Positions 1-10,860 of a stretch of DNA of 32,360 nt are shown piece after piece. Both the position numbers and the translations under genes were made by a program. Origin of the DNA: Hypsibius dujardini (lineage: Eukaryota > Tardigrada > Eutardigrada > Parachela > Hypsibiidae); contig LRSR01003905.1 in assembly GCA_001579985.1 (NCBI GenBank), forward strand, positions 1 to 32,360, read 5' to 3'. Position 1 is the stretch's first letter; the number at the start of each line of letters is the position of its first letter. The notes under the pieces are model-generated. The model did not search any database. It saw only the letters and a list, made by a program, of their open reading frames with translations, and had not been told where the DNA came from.

Positions 1-9
1 GTTTTGCAG

Positions 10-3000
10 GATATGGAGCATGGGTTCCCGATCCAGACCAAGCTTCAGTCCCAGCTCAATCACCAGCTCCAGCCTCAATTCCGACTTCGACTGTCTCAAA
101 ACCATTTGTATCAATTGACCTGAGAGCCCTGTATACGATCACCGCTTTGGCCATCGGTGGACAAAGAGAACGAACCGAGTGGACATCGGTCATCCTTAGC
201 TACGGCGCCCTCCTAAACGAATGGACGACTCATTCGGATATAGCGCTGGACCTGATGACTGGTCGCTTTGAGGGCGGCGAGGGCGTTACCGTCCAGTTAA
301 ATCCACCTATCGGGCAAGCGCAATTCATCAAACTGGAACTCCTTGGGAGTAAAATTTCCCTTAAATTGGAGCTCTTTGGATGTAAACTTCCATGGACAAG
401 TAAGTACTTCTGTATTCTGTTACCCCACCGATACCTTTCCGTTGCTCATCTGTTCAAAACACTTCCCTGATCAGGGTCCATTTAATGTGAGGCTCCACAT
501 TTTAGATTCCGACAGTATCCCTGGGCTCAAAGTGCTAAGGGCAACTCAGCAGGTGCTGACGAATCCTCAGCCTGATATCGACGGGAATTCCGTCCGAGAC
601 AGCTACCTTGCCACAGTGGAAGTCGTCGATACCTCAGCGCCTTCCGCAACGGTGGTTAGCAGTAACAAGACCTTTATGTACAACCGCGTGAGGGGCAGCT
701 CCAACATACGAACGCTGGTCACTCAGACGGTGACTGGCTATCGACGTAGCGGGGATTGGGATCTGTATTGGATGCAGACAAGCCCAGCTCGATCGCGGCC
801 AGGTAAACAATTTTTATATATATAAGGCGACAATGGAGTCAAGGAGGGTCGGGTTAGACGGTAGGCTCAAAGTTGTTCAAAGGGATCCGAGTATCCAACG
901 GATATCGTAAGGTGTCAGAATGAAGTGTTGACGTCAACACTTCAACCTTCCGCCGGTGTCACGCGACTTATGTTGAATTCCTAAAAAATTACACCCGATT
1001 GGTCGTCGTCAAACATTTTGTAATTGATTTTTTGCATTGTCAATTTAGATTGGGGCGTGAGACCGATCATCGCCAACCTTAAATGCCACGGGTCGCATCA
1101 GTATCTGGAGCAATGCCACTGGCGTCACGCCCACGACGACCCCGCGGACCCGTCCTCCCCGGTCGTCCCGGTCTGCTCATTCTACTGCGGTGACCCTGGG
1201 CGCATCAGCCAGACCCGAAAACGTGGCTACTACTACGCCCATAAGGCGCTCGCTCCCGTTCACTACGACTGTCTGTTTGATGACTTTAATCCACCAGCTG
1301 ATGGCGCATTCACCGTGTTGTCCAGCTACATCACCTGTAACGCGGATGGTCATTGGAGCAGCGACGCACCGAAATGTCCGATGTATTCGGACTCGACGCA
1401 GTCCCTGGCGGAGAACCGACCGTGGGTGATGTCCTCGGTGGACAGCGACCTCTCTTGGTTGGCCAAATCGTACAGCGGCGAGGGCGGGTGGGTCAATAAG
1501 CGGTTGTTGTGTCAGGCGACCAAGCAGGAAACGTTCCCGTATGTGATGGTGGATCTGAAGGGTCCGGTGGAGGTGCAGCTGGTCAAGCTTGACTTTGGTA
1601 TTAGCAGAGGTAAGCGCAGACGGCACGGTACGGCGCACTTTGTTAGATCGTTTCAACGACACTACGACAGCAAAATTCAAGGTCCATAAAGTAATGGCTG
1701 TCTGACCGTTGGGTGATCCGTCCGCTGATAAAATACAGAGTCCACCACAAGCATTCACTCAACTTTAAATGGGTCTCTAAATTTTACCGTTGCTTGAAAC
1801 CCTTAAATTCTTTTACAAGCAGATGTCTATGTGAGTTGAATTTCATACACATTCGAGTTCAAAAAGTTCCATGAAAATTGTTAGCCTCAATGTTTGTTTT
1901 TGTAAAATTGGCAGTTTTGAGCCCGCCGAGTTCGGCCAGAATCTAACCTTTCTCTTCAAGGATATTTCTCGAGTACATTTTACACACAAAAAAGCACTCA
2001 AAGTTAAGTAAAGGTTCGTGGTGGACCATGTAACTTTTGGTTCCTCACGGAGCTAAAGCGAAGTCAGTCCGGACTGACGGTCCCACGCCCCACCTGGGCC
2101 ACGTCCTGGGAAGACGCTGGGCATTTACGGCGCTCAATGTCGGTGTACCTAAAATGCTAGAATATTCAATCGGACTCGTAGTATTCGAAATATCGCGGTG
2201 CAATTTTGTCTTGCAGTCAATCAGGTTTTGTTTGTATCTCTGTTTGCAGATCTGGCGCTGTCGGACTTTGACATTCTGGTGACGAATAACCGGGTCGCTC
2301 GCACGGCTCGCGATGACGTCTGCTACCAGCAACGCGATGTCACTCAGCCGCCCACAGCGGAGGGGAGGTTCTTTGTGTTCCGGTGTCAACGGGAGTTAAT
2401 CGGTCGGTTCGTCTTCATCACCTTCGGCGGCAGCGACCAGACGAATCTCTTCATATGCGACGTGAACATTTTCGGCACCACTCCGTCGCCGTTCAATAAC
2501 CTTGCAGACCAGCTGCCGATAACCTCACAGCTTTCTACAAACCTTCTATCTCCGACCGCCACCGTTTCCAGTCTGGGAAAGGGATACCACTACGCCTACC
2601 TCGCCGTGGATGGTAACGCTAACACAAGTCCTGGTTTTTATTCAAATTGGATTGCACATTTTTGTGTGTAGCGAGCACGAAAAGAGAGATTTTTATTACG
2701 GACTGAACCGCACATTAACACACCATCAGATTATATATCATGCAAAACAAGAGACAAGAGAGAAACAAGGTAGCCAAGAGTTAATGGAATAACAAGGGAA
2801 GTAGCTCATGGAAGATGACGATTAGGATATAATGGACCATTGATGATGATGATAATTGTCTCTCAATGATACAGCTAGTCGCGACTTGTGGATGCTTTCA
2901 TTTCCAAGCCCAAAAATTTAAGTTTGAAGGTTCATTTTGATATTTTCTGAGTTTTTTTCAAAAATCAATATTTTTTTGGTCTTAACAATGTGGAATGTAA

Positions 3001-6000
3001 TTTGCATTAGGGCTGCAAAATTCTGCCTTTATTTTATGTTATTGATTTTGGCAAGTCAAAATGTTGAGCGGATCTTATGAAATCCCCAGGTAACACAAAC
3101 ACTGGAGCGGATGCCGTGAATTACGATCCGACTGCTTACAACGGAGTGTCATGCTCCGCCACGGCGGCTGGGCAAGCCACGACGTGGTGGGCGGTGGATA
3201 TGGGCCAGGAGAGCGCTCTTTACGGGCTCACAATCTACTTCCCGCCGGATCGCTATGCTGTCGGCGATAAGCTGGTCATCCGCGTGTCGCAGTATGAGCC
3301 GTCGACGGCGGAAGCCATGGTGATAGGTCTTGGCCAATCGGTTGTCGGACAAGCATCACAATCGAGCCGGTGGTAAGTGAGCGTTAATTGGATTTTCTTA
3401 CTTTTCCCGTTTTCGTTTTTTCGTTTTTTCGTAGTTTCATGCAGGCCGTATTTTCTGTAAGCCATACATGTATAAATCAATAGTCTGTTCGAAGCGATGC
3501 ATAACCTTATGTGCTATCCGTAAGTCCTGGTGACGTCACAAAAAGGGCGGGGTGTCGACTTATGCTATGATTTACGATAACCCTACTCCTTGAAAGTCAA
3601 GTTTAAGGAAGGCCTCTTTTGAGTCGTTTACATACATCCCTGTTACCAACAAAATTCACCACTGCATATACTTCCCCTTCTCTGATCAGTTGATCAATTA
3701 ATGGTTGGTATCTCATTTGAATTAGCAGCCTCTGCAATCATTCAATCAATGACTTGAGATTCCGCATTTTAGCTTTGCCTTGTATTTGCGGTTGCTCATC
3801 ATCCCGAGTTATTTTTACCCCGACATATACTTGAAACTGTGCGTATTTCATTTTATCACAAGCGTCCACTTTAATCCTATTTGTTTAGCGATCAGGCAAG
3901 AAAATGTTGTTTTTCCAAATACATGTAGCTGAAGCCGAATTATTTCTGTGATATGAAAAAATAAGAAAAAAGGTTTGATGTGTTTATCAAATGATTTATC
4001 GAAGTTTATAGTTCGTCAGCATATCCTGTTGCCGTTTCCAGGGGACTTATCTGCGGTTATGTCGTGCTCTTCCCCGCTGCCAAGTCACCCAGCCGAATAA
4101 AGTGCGACCCGATGTCACCGTTATACGGCCGGTATGTGACGGTCACACTAGAGACCGCGACGGGTAAAAACGCTTTGGTCTTGTGTGAAGTCCGTGTCTG
4201 GGGCCGCAACTGCACGGAATACCTCGACCGAGCGCTCTTCAAACCGGTCACCCACTCCGGCACGATGCTGGACTCCTCCTCCTCCTCCTATCTGGTCGAC
4301 GGGAACCGGGACACCCGCTTCATCCAGGCCTACGACAATCCCAAGCCGACAGCAGTCATCCATCTGCTCGGGGAGTACTTTCTCGACTACATCGAGGTGG
4401 AGACCAGCGACACCAGCATGTTCGGCTTGACTGTCGCAATCAGCCTGATTGATGCGGATGGGGAGTACTTGGAAGTGCAGTCGGCGATCTCAACCAGACC
4501 GAATCAGATGATCCGAATCCCTCTGACTTCGCCCAACCACTACGCGAAGTTTATCAAACTGGGCGTGTTGCATGGGCAGCACGGTCCTGCGTCGTTGCAG
4601 GTAATTGCAACACATTTCCCGCACTGTTTTCCTCCGACTTTCTTTACTTGTGTTCTTTTTGTTGTCTGTCTTTCCGTTCCTTCGTCCGAAGTCTCGTCCC
4701 TCCGCCCATCCCTCCGTTCTTCTGTCTCTCGGTCCGTCCCTCCATCTTTTCGTCCGTCCGTTTGTCCCACCATCCGTCTGTTCGTCCGTCCGTCCGTCCA
4801 TCCGTCCGTCCATCCGTCCCTCCGTCCGTCCCCCCGTCAGTCAGCCCGTCAGTCCGTTTATTCGTCAACCGCGCAACCGTACGCTCATTTGTCCCTCCAT
4901 ACGCTCATTCGTCCGAACGCATATCCTTTGGTCTGTCTATCCGTTCGTCCGTCGTCCGCTTATCTGGCCGTTCATCGCGACTCGCAAGTAAGGCTGTCCG
5001 GTCTTCTATCTCGCCGTTCGAGCGTATTTTCAATTCTCTCTCCGTGCATTTGTACGTCTTTTCTTCAGGTCTGTACTAGTACATTCACCTGTCCATTCAT
5101 TCATCTATTGTTCATTTTGGACTACCGCTTATCGATCCTTCCCTTCCGTCCCGGTGCTCCATCCCTTCGATTCCCATTAATGTAGCAGTTCTTTCCGCAG
5201 GTTCGGGACGTGCGTGCAATCAGTCGTGCCTGTGCGGAAAATGAAGGACCCCTCGGTGTAGACTATCGTAATCTGGCCGCCGTGTCGGCCATCGTCCACG
5301 CCGGTAATCCGGACAACGACTTCTCCGCTGACCGAAGGGCTACCGTGGACGGGATCAAATTTCCCCGTGAAACTCTGTGCTTCACCAGCAGCCAAGCCAT
5401 CGGGGTAGTGGAGATTCCCCCGGACTCTGCCGACAGCACCACCGTGGTGGTGAAACTGGCGGTCCGTTGGCAGGCGAAATTGCCTCTCGGAACGGCGCTA
5501 ATCCTTCGAGTCGCGATTTACGGCAGCTTTAAAACGCAGCTGGAGATTCGGGTCGGTGACAAAGACATGACGGATTCCGCTACTGCCAAGGCGGTTTATG
5601 ACGCCAGCAAGTTGTGCGGGTTTCTGACGTCCAGGGAGTATGGAATAAAGGAAAAGTCGGTGGTCTGTGGAATGGATACGGACGACGGTCCAGATGGAGG
5701 CGAAACACCGCCGGGATCCGCACCAACGGTCGGTGTCGGAACTGCTGCAGGAACGGGAACGAGTACAGCTACAGAAATCGGAACCGGAACCGGAACAGGA
5801 ACCGGAACGATAGCAGGAACCAAAACCGGAGGTACCGACATCGTCGTATCTTCTTTGGTCGCTGTTGCCACACCCACGGTGTTCATCCCGATCGGACGAG
5901 AGGGTCAGTTTGTAACTATCTTGACCAAGGAGTCGGAGCGCGACAAGACCATCACATTGTGTGAGGTGGAGGTCTGGGGCCGAGCTATCGCGCCTGATTC

Positions 6001-6148
6001 TCCGTCGGCTTACCCGCCTTACGTGAGGCCACCTGCACCACCTGCACCACCAGCACCAGCCCCAACCCCAGCACCACCAGCACCAGCCCCAACCCCAGCA
6101 CCCGTTCCAGCCCCAGCTCCAGCAGCACCAGGCCCAGCATCGGGCTGA
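10..6148 (+). CDS. Secreted mosaic lectin-like protein (F5/8-C, SRCR-like, Sushi), 5'-partial
   Basis: Join 10-399, 506-802, 1049-1609, 2250-2612, 3090-3372, 4042-4600, 5201-6148; all GT-AG with consistent phase; 1132 residues are visible. The first exon follows a TTTTGCAG acceptor at the window edge, so the start and any signal peptide lie upstream. Seen in order: C-terminal part of an F5/8-C domain (res 1-130, ending LELFGC); an unassigned stretch; an SRCR-like cysteine half (about 229-274, LKCHG...LEQC...VPVC); a Sushi/CCP module (about 276-340); then fucolectin-like F5/8-C units closing with CDVNIFG, LCEVRVWG (about 685) and LCEVEVWG (about 1070). A Gly/Thr-rich linker (about 984-1029) and a Pro/Ala-rich tail are low-complexity. 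No C-terminal membrane helix is seen, so I infer secretion. Such modules usually bind glycans or matrix; the ligand is unknown. Confidence is high for the exons, moderate for the SRCR call. Confidence 0.85.
4675..4960 (+). repeat. (CCGT)n array in intron 6 of the lectin-like gene
   Basis: CGTCCGTCCGTC-type repeat, most regular at 4751-4855, within the intron 4601-5200. It is one C-to-T change per unit away from the CTGT arrays found elsewhere. The runs of open frame here (Ser-Val-Arg-Pro repeats) are a by-product of the repeat. Confidence 0.95.
5778..5812 (+). repeat. GGAACC hexanucleotide repeat inside an exon
   Basis: GGAACC/GGAACA units coding for alternating Gly-Thr in the lectin-like protein, part of a Gly/Thr linker spanning about 5700-5838. 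Confidence 0.9.
6027..6145 (+). repeat. Coding CCAGCACC-type minisatellite (Pro/Ala tail)
   Basis: Imperfect repeats of CCAGCACCAGCCCCAACC-like units encode the Pro/Ala-rich C-terminus of the lectin-like protein right up to the stop codon. Confidence 0.85.
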
Positions 6149-6707
6149 TCCGTGAGAAGCAGAGCTGCATATAGTCGCAAACTCGCTTCCCATGTGTGCA
6201 TCTCCCGGCACTCTTGCGCATCCCTCGTGGCACGCGATGTTCGGAGAAATCTCTCGTTGGCGTTCAGTCATAAAAACGCTTCGGATCATTGGGAGGAGGA
6301 CAACGTTTGAATTATTGCGCAAACCCGGCCTATAGGCAATACTGCACTGACTGAAGTGAGGCAATGACTAATGATGGAAAAGGGCTTAGATTTGCCATGA
6401 ACAATAGCATATGTACTGGAACGCCGTAGGAAACTCAAGTCGTTAACTAGATTGTAAGGAGCCTTGCTTCTTTACTCATGTCTGTTCTTTACGTACCCAT
6501 TGATTTTTTTTTCAAAATTCTGGTTGTATTTTGCGAATGTTGCGAATATGTTTTCTGATTACCAAATCACGCGCTATCATATATTGAATTTGTTGCTACT
6601 AATATCGGACGGTGTGTACACGATAACCGGATCGTATCATATCGATATTCACGATAATCAGCTGTCAAGCTACATGCTACGGATGTTTTGTAGAAACTTG
6701 TTCATTA

Positions 6708-6713
6708 AATAAA
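6708..6713 (+). other. Polyadenylation signal AATAAA of the lectin-like gene
   Basis: AATAAA lies about 560 bases after the TGA at 6146-6148 and about 93 bases before the stop of the convergent gene at 6806. It is the first good hexamer I see in this orientation. It implies a 3' UTR of about 0.57 kb and nearly abutting 3' ends of two convergent genes. Confidence 0.5.
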
Positions 6714-6805
6714 TACCAACAAAACATTAATTGATACAGTGCGCGTGTCGAGACAAAATTAAATTTTTTTTAGCAGTTACAAAGAGTGTGGCCCGCTAAG
6801 ACGGT

Positions 6806-7132
6806 CTAGTAAGGTTTCGAACTAGCGCAGCCAGTTGGTCCGATGGTGTCGTTACCGACGTGCTGGGCGTTCTGAGCGGTGCCGGAGTTGATGCAGGGAG
6901 CTTGCCAGTTGCAATCGGCGTAGACCTTGCAAGGCCAGCAGACCCCGGAATTCGCCGGGGAACCGAGCGGTGAGGTGTAGCACCAAGGGTCTGTGTCAGA
7001 AAAGGGTTTGATGTTGCCGGCTGGGTTGAGATAGGTCCAGCAGTTACCGCTGTCACAGCCACATTGCTGTCCGTTCTAGAACGAAGATAATACGTCTCAA
7101 TATAATATGGTCCAAAACCACTTCAAAATACC

Positions 7133-7203
<71 letters not shown>

Positions 7204-7501
7204 GTCTGTCTGCTTACGTGCCTGCCTGTCTCACTGTCTGTCTGCCTCTCTGCTCTTTCCCCATTCGGGTGCATACCTGAAACTTATCGCATGCCGGATG
7301 AGCAGGAGCTAAAGTGCTGGTGGCAGCGGCAACGGACGTGGAGGCCACACTGGCAGCGGTTGTCGCAGCAGCGGTGGTCGCAGCCTTTGTTGTGGTAGAG
7401 GCAGCCGTGGTGGAGCCTCCTCCGCTGGCTGCAGTACTGGAGTAATCTGCAGCGGCGCAGGATGCCGCCAAAGTCAGACACAAAAGCACAAAGGCGTTCA
7501 T
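6806..7501 (-). CDS. Secreted ten-cysteine protein with Ala/Thr-rich linker (paralogue 1)
   Basis: Two exons on the minus strand, 7501-7277 and 7075-6806, GT-AG, phase 0, 164 residues, stop TAG. Residues 1-18 form a clear signal peptide (MNAFVLLCLTLAASCAAA). Residues 19-70 are Ala/Ser/Thr-rich and mucin-like, so probably O-glycosylated. Next come CDKFQ and a compact domain with the cysteine plan C-x5-7-C-G-C-x4-C-W, DPWCYT, CWPC, a single C, then APC and a final GC: ten cysteines, possibly five disulfides. The second exon is strongly similar to the second exon of the gene at 9324-9942, and the intron falls at the same position (after ...FQ). I do not recognise a named family. A role as a defence, matrix or venom-type peptide is possible, but the sequence does not decide. 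Confidence 0.85.
7133..7252 (+). repeat. (CTGT)n tetranucleotide array in an intron
   Basis: An almost perfect CTGT array of about 70 bases with a degenerate right flank, inside the single intron (7076-7276) of the minus-strand ten-cysteine gene. In the sense of that gene it reads ACAG. It fills roughly half of the intron. Confidence 0.95.
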
Positions 7502-7593
7502 GTTGCGTTCCGTTAATTAGTGGCTGCACTAATTTCAAACAGATAAAATAATTTAAGCACAAAGTCAATAGCAATCTCAACTTGATACAATGC

Positions 7594-7601
7594 TTTTTAT
7601 A
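7594..7601 (-). promoter_or_regulatory. TATA box of paralogue 1
   Basis: The minus strand reads TATAAAAA, 93 bases upstream of the ATG at 7501. The paralogue at 9942 has a comparable box at nearly the same distance, which supports both as core promoters and supports both chosen starts. Confidence 0.6.
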
Positions 7602-9194
7602 TGCTCAATCAAAATTATGTTAGTTTTTCTTTTTCTGTAATCTTGTTCGGGGACGCGCTCTTGAGTGTTCGAACTGTTGTTTAAATAACATGGTCAATTA
7701 ACAGGTCACGGATTAAAATGTCTGTACATTTTATCCGCGACTGCGTGTGGTTGTTGCGTTACGCTCCGCCTCTCACCGCAGTCGGACTCACCTCCCGCTG
7801 CTAAACGAGCACGCTTCTTTGTGCGTTGTCTTTAATAGAATTCGACCGTACGTCTGAATAATTTAAGCGTTTGAATACGTCTGAATAATTTAAGCGTTTG
7901 AATACGTCTGAATAATGGGAAATGACGCAATGACGGAATTAGTGTTGTTTAAATAACGTGTTTGACTTTCACCTACAAAATTTATTTACGTAAAACTTTT
8001 AAACGAGACGCCAGCGTTCAAAAAAATAGATTTTCAATAAACTATCCTGATATTTAAGGTACATTTAGAGATTTCAAGTGAAAATATACTTTTTAATATT
8101 CATTTCAATTTTGTGACTTTTTACTTATAATTTTAAAGCTATATTTAATTACACTTTTTTTGAAACTTTTTAATTATCAATATGGCAATAACAATTCTGG
8201 TCAGAGACGACGCACAATCTTTTTATCCCGAAACCTAAAACTAAACTGAACGGAAATTTTTTTTATTTCTTTGCTTTGATTCTTTTAGTTACCAGACAAA
8301 TAGTATAAACCAAAAGAAAACTAAAATCTGAAAAGCCAAAATCTTTTAACACTTAAGACTGAAGACTAGTTGCTTTAGTTGCAAAAAGAAACTAAACTAA
8401 AAATCATTAGTAATTGAGTTTTGGTTAATTTAAAATCATATTAATTGATTAATCTTTTTGTTTGCTTTTAAAAATTCTTTAATTAAACTTTATTGTCAAA
8501 CAAAATATACTAATTGCTAGTTATAATTCTGTTCGTTTTATAAACAAAACATCATATTGAGATTACACTGTTTGGCTCTCTGTTTATTCGGAAAAGAGGT
8601 AATATCCATAGACAAAGGTTGTGGCCAATAGGTGGAGAAAAAGGTTATGGGCATAACAATTTATAATTCGAAAGGCTGTGCAAATAGCTTAAAGTTGTGC
8701 CGGGGTTGTGAGCTAAAAACAGCAAAAAAACTAAGCTCTCACTAAAAACATTTTACATAAAATCAAAAATAGTTTTTGAGCCAATTAATATATCTTGTTA
8801 ATATATTGAATCAACACTAATCTGCCGGTCTTTTCAAGGAAGTGCTACCACCAAAAGGAACAAAGACCTCGGAGACGTTAAAACGAATTGCCATCACCAG
8901 CGATGACCTCTGTGACTGAAGAATCGCAGTTTGCGAAAGAGTTTTCCGCGCAATATTTTTTTTAATGAAAATTGCTGAACAAAACGAATCGGTTGAATAA
9001 GTCTTGGCTAGGAGAAAATGTCAGAATGACAAGATGTATTTCTCGAGGGGCTTTAGTGATACTGAAAAAGACGCGGAGAGAATCAAGGAGAGGTGGAGCC
9101 AAGCTCTAGCATGTTTGTCGTTTTGCTCGTCTGACTTGAAAAAGATAAATTTATTCACTTCTTGGCCTTGCGGACAAATTAAGTACTCAAGGGA
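7602..9194. other. Intergenic region, AT-rich, no gene seen
   Basis: About 1.6 kb between the promoter of the first ten-cysteine gene and the 3' end of its paralogue. Open frames are short, lack family resemblance and have no supporting splice context. The only ordered structure I see is a short tandem repeat at 7850-7916; the rest is AT-rich with scattered homopolymer runs. Confidence 0.6.
7850..7916 (+). repeat. 27-bp tandem repeat, about 2.5 copies
   Basis: Two identical 27-bp units (7850-7876 and 7877-7903), each beginning ACGTCTGAATAATTTAAGCG, followed by a 13-bp partial copy to 7916. Identity between units suggests a recent duplication. It lies about 250 bp upstream of the TATA box of the first ten-cysteine gene. 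Confidence 0.9.
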
Positions 9195-9200
9195 TTTATT
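9195..9200 (-). other. Polyadenylation signal AATAAA of paralogue 2
   Basis: The minus strand reads AATAAA about 125 bases after the stop codon at 9326-9324. Spacing fits a short 3' UTR. Confidence 0.5.
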
Positions 9201-9323
9201 TTAGGAACTTATTCATTTTCATTTTGACACGGAAAACAAATTAAGTATTCGTGAGACATTCTTTTTGTCCCCCCGGCAGAAATAGAGGACCAAATAAGTC
9301 CCGTGCATTACTAGAGAAGGGCA

Positions 9324-9942
9324 TTAGGCTGAGCAACCGGTAGGGCCGACGGTGTCGTTGCCGATGTGCTGCGCGTTTCCGGCCTTCGAGCAGGGTGCCT
9401 GCCATTGGCACTCCGCGTCGGCTTTACACGGCCAACAGAGGGCGCCACCGACCGGCGCAGTGTAGCACCAAGGATCGCTGTCGGACCAGAGTTTCACGTT
9501 CCCCGCCGGATTGGTGTAGCTCCAGCAGAAACCGTTCCCGCAGCCGCATTGGAATCCGTTCTGTGAGCGCAATCGGTCGACAAAAAATTAATTTAAAAAT
9601 TAAGATCCAATGATTATTCGCATAATAATTAATTTATAAATGCAACAATTATCCAAATAATATTAGTAATTATTTAGATAATACCAATAATATATAACCG
9701 ATAATAATAACCAATAAAATAGTCTGAAATTTAATATAAATGTCGGGTACATTCTATGGTTAATTAAAATAAGATTTTTAGACAAATTCTCAATTTGATA
9801 AAACAAAGAAGTTATTGTTTCGTGGTAATATCAGGTTTGTGATGATTTGTAATTAACTCTTAACCTGTACCTGGAACGTGCTACAGTCTTGAGCAACGCA
9901 AACCGACACGAGGAAGAGAGCGGCAAACACGAAGGTATTCAT
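9324..9942 (-). CDS. Secreted ten-cysteine protein (paralogue 2)
   Basis: Two minus-strand exons, 9942-9871 and 9560-9324, GT-AG, phase 0, 102 residues, stop TAA. The start gives a signal peptide (MNTFVFAALFLVSVCVA) followed at once by QDCSTFQ. The mature protein is essentially the cysteine domain alone: QCGC, FCWSY, NPAGN, SDSDPWCYT, CWPC, EC, APC, then HIGNDTVGPTGC. The paralogue at 6806-7501 shares the same ten cysteines, the NPAGN and GNDT(I/V)GPTGC blocks and the intron position, but adds an Ala/Thr-rich linker. The two are a tandem pair about 2.5 kb apart on one strand. Function is not recognised; small size, secretion and dense cysteines suggest an extracellular disulfide-stabilised peptide. 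Confidence 0.85.
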
Positions 9943-10040
9943 GGTGTTTACGTATAAACCCGATCGATCCGTGTTGGAATTTCCAGTTGCTAAGGAGGGA
10001 ATCTGATGAACCGAAAGAAGGTCTACACAGTACGACGAAG

Positions 10041-10048
10041 CTTTTATA
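10041..10048 (-). promoter_or_regulatory. TATA box of paralogue 2
   Basis: The minus strand reads TATAAAAG, 99 bases before the ATG at 9942. Its position matches the TATA box of the tandem paralogue (93 bases from its ATG), so the core promoter geometry survived the duplication. Confidence 0.65.
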
Positions 10049-10559
10049 AGCAATCGCAGAAAGTACCCAATTTCGGATGATACTTTCATCAGTTTTTTCC
10101 ACCGGCCTTTGCTTGTTATCAGAAGCTGTCGATCTGGCTGCGCCTTGTTCGTTCTGTCCGGTGAGTCCGCTGCGTACATAGTTTATCTTCTGAGGAGGCT
10201 TCATGGTTAAAAAGAAATTTCGAGAAGAACCACTGCGATAGGGAAGTGGGATGGTCGACGAACTGGCATTCTGCCTGTAAGCAAGAACGTGTCTGATCTT
10301 TGTCTTATCGTAATCGGTTTAACAAATCGTCCGCGAATTATCAGGGTCAGTGCACGCGAGCGAAGGGACGGAAGACTGACCGGAAGCCCTACTTCCCATT
10401 GATTGTCTGGTGTTAGGACTGACGGTTAAAGAGTGACAGACATGAAATGGCTGACCAGTCTAACGAAGGACTATATCCGAATCGCCAAGAAATATGAAGG
10501 AGCTTCCGGGAATAGACGGTGCGACGAATGGAAAGAGCTATTACACAGACAGACCGCGA

Positions 10560-10860
10560 AACCTGGCACACAGAATCGACGAACGGGCGGGTCGATGGAC
10601 CGACCAACGGAAGGCCGACGAGGGACGTGCGCACTGCGAACGGGTAAACGGATCGACCGAAAGACAGGTTATTGGCCACACGGACTGACGGTCGAACGGA
10701 CCGACGGCACGGACAAACGGTCAAACGGACCGACGGTTAGGAGGATTATTCAGCCGACTGGTGGATAAGCGAACGGATAGAACGGCTAACAGACCGATAG
10801 ACAGACCAGTGGGCGCACGAACAGAAGGCCGGACAGATAAACGGACAAACGGGCACATAG
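10560..10860 (+). repeat. Degenerate (ACGG/ACAG)n tract
   Basis: Loose tetranucleotide periodicity with many ACGG and ACAG words (for example CGGACCGACGG, ACGGACAAACGG). It looks like an old array that has lost phase. ACGG and ACAG differ by one CpG transition, linking it to the ACAG/CTGT arrays elsewhere in the window. Confidence 0.6.

Noticed and set aside
475-505. Acceptor at 474 for the second visible exon of the lectin-like gene
   Set aside because: It would put the exon out of phase and hit a stop; the acceptor at 505 restores the frame.
4601-5185. Long open frame continuing past the exon into a Ser-Val-Arg-Pro repeat
   Set aside because: A consensus donor at 4601 and an in-phase acceptor at 5200 remove it, and the frame is open only because of the (CCGT)n repeat.
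5498-6364. 288-residue minus-strand open frame rich in Trp/Cys/Gly
   Set aside because: It is the shadow of GC-rich repeats in the last exon of the plus-strand lectin-like gene, and it resembles no family.
7053-7274. Minus-strand frame coding a Gln-Thr-Asp-Arg repeat
   Set aside because: It is a translated ACAG microsatellite lying inside an intron with good splice sites.
9004-9204. 66-residue plus-strand open frame
   Set aside because: It starts at a non-ATG codon, has no recognisable domain and overlaps the 3' end region of the minus-strand gene.
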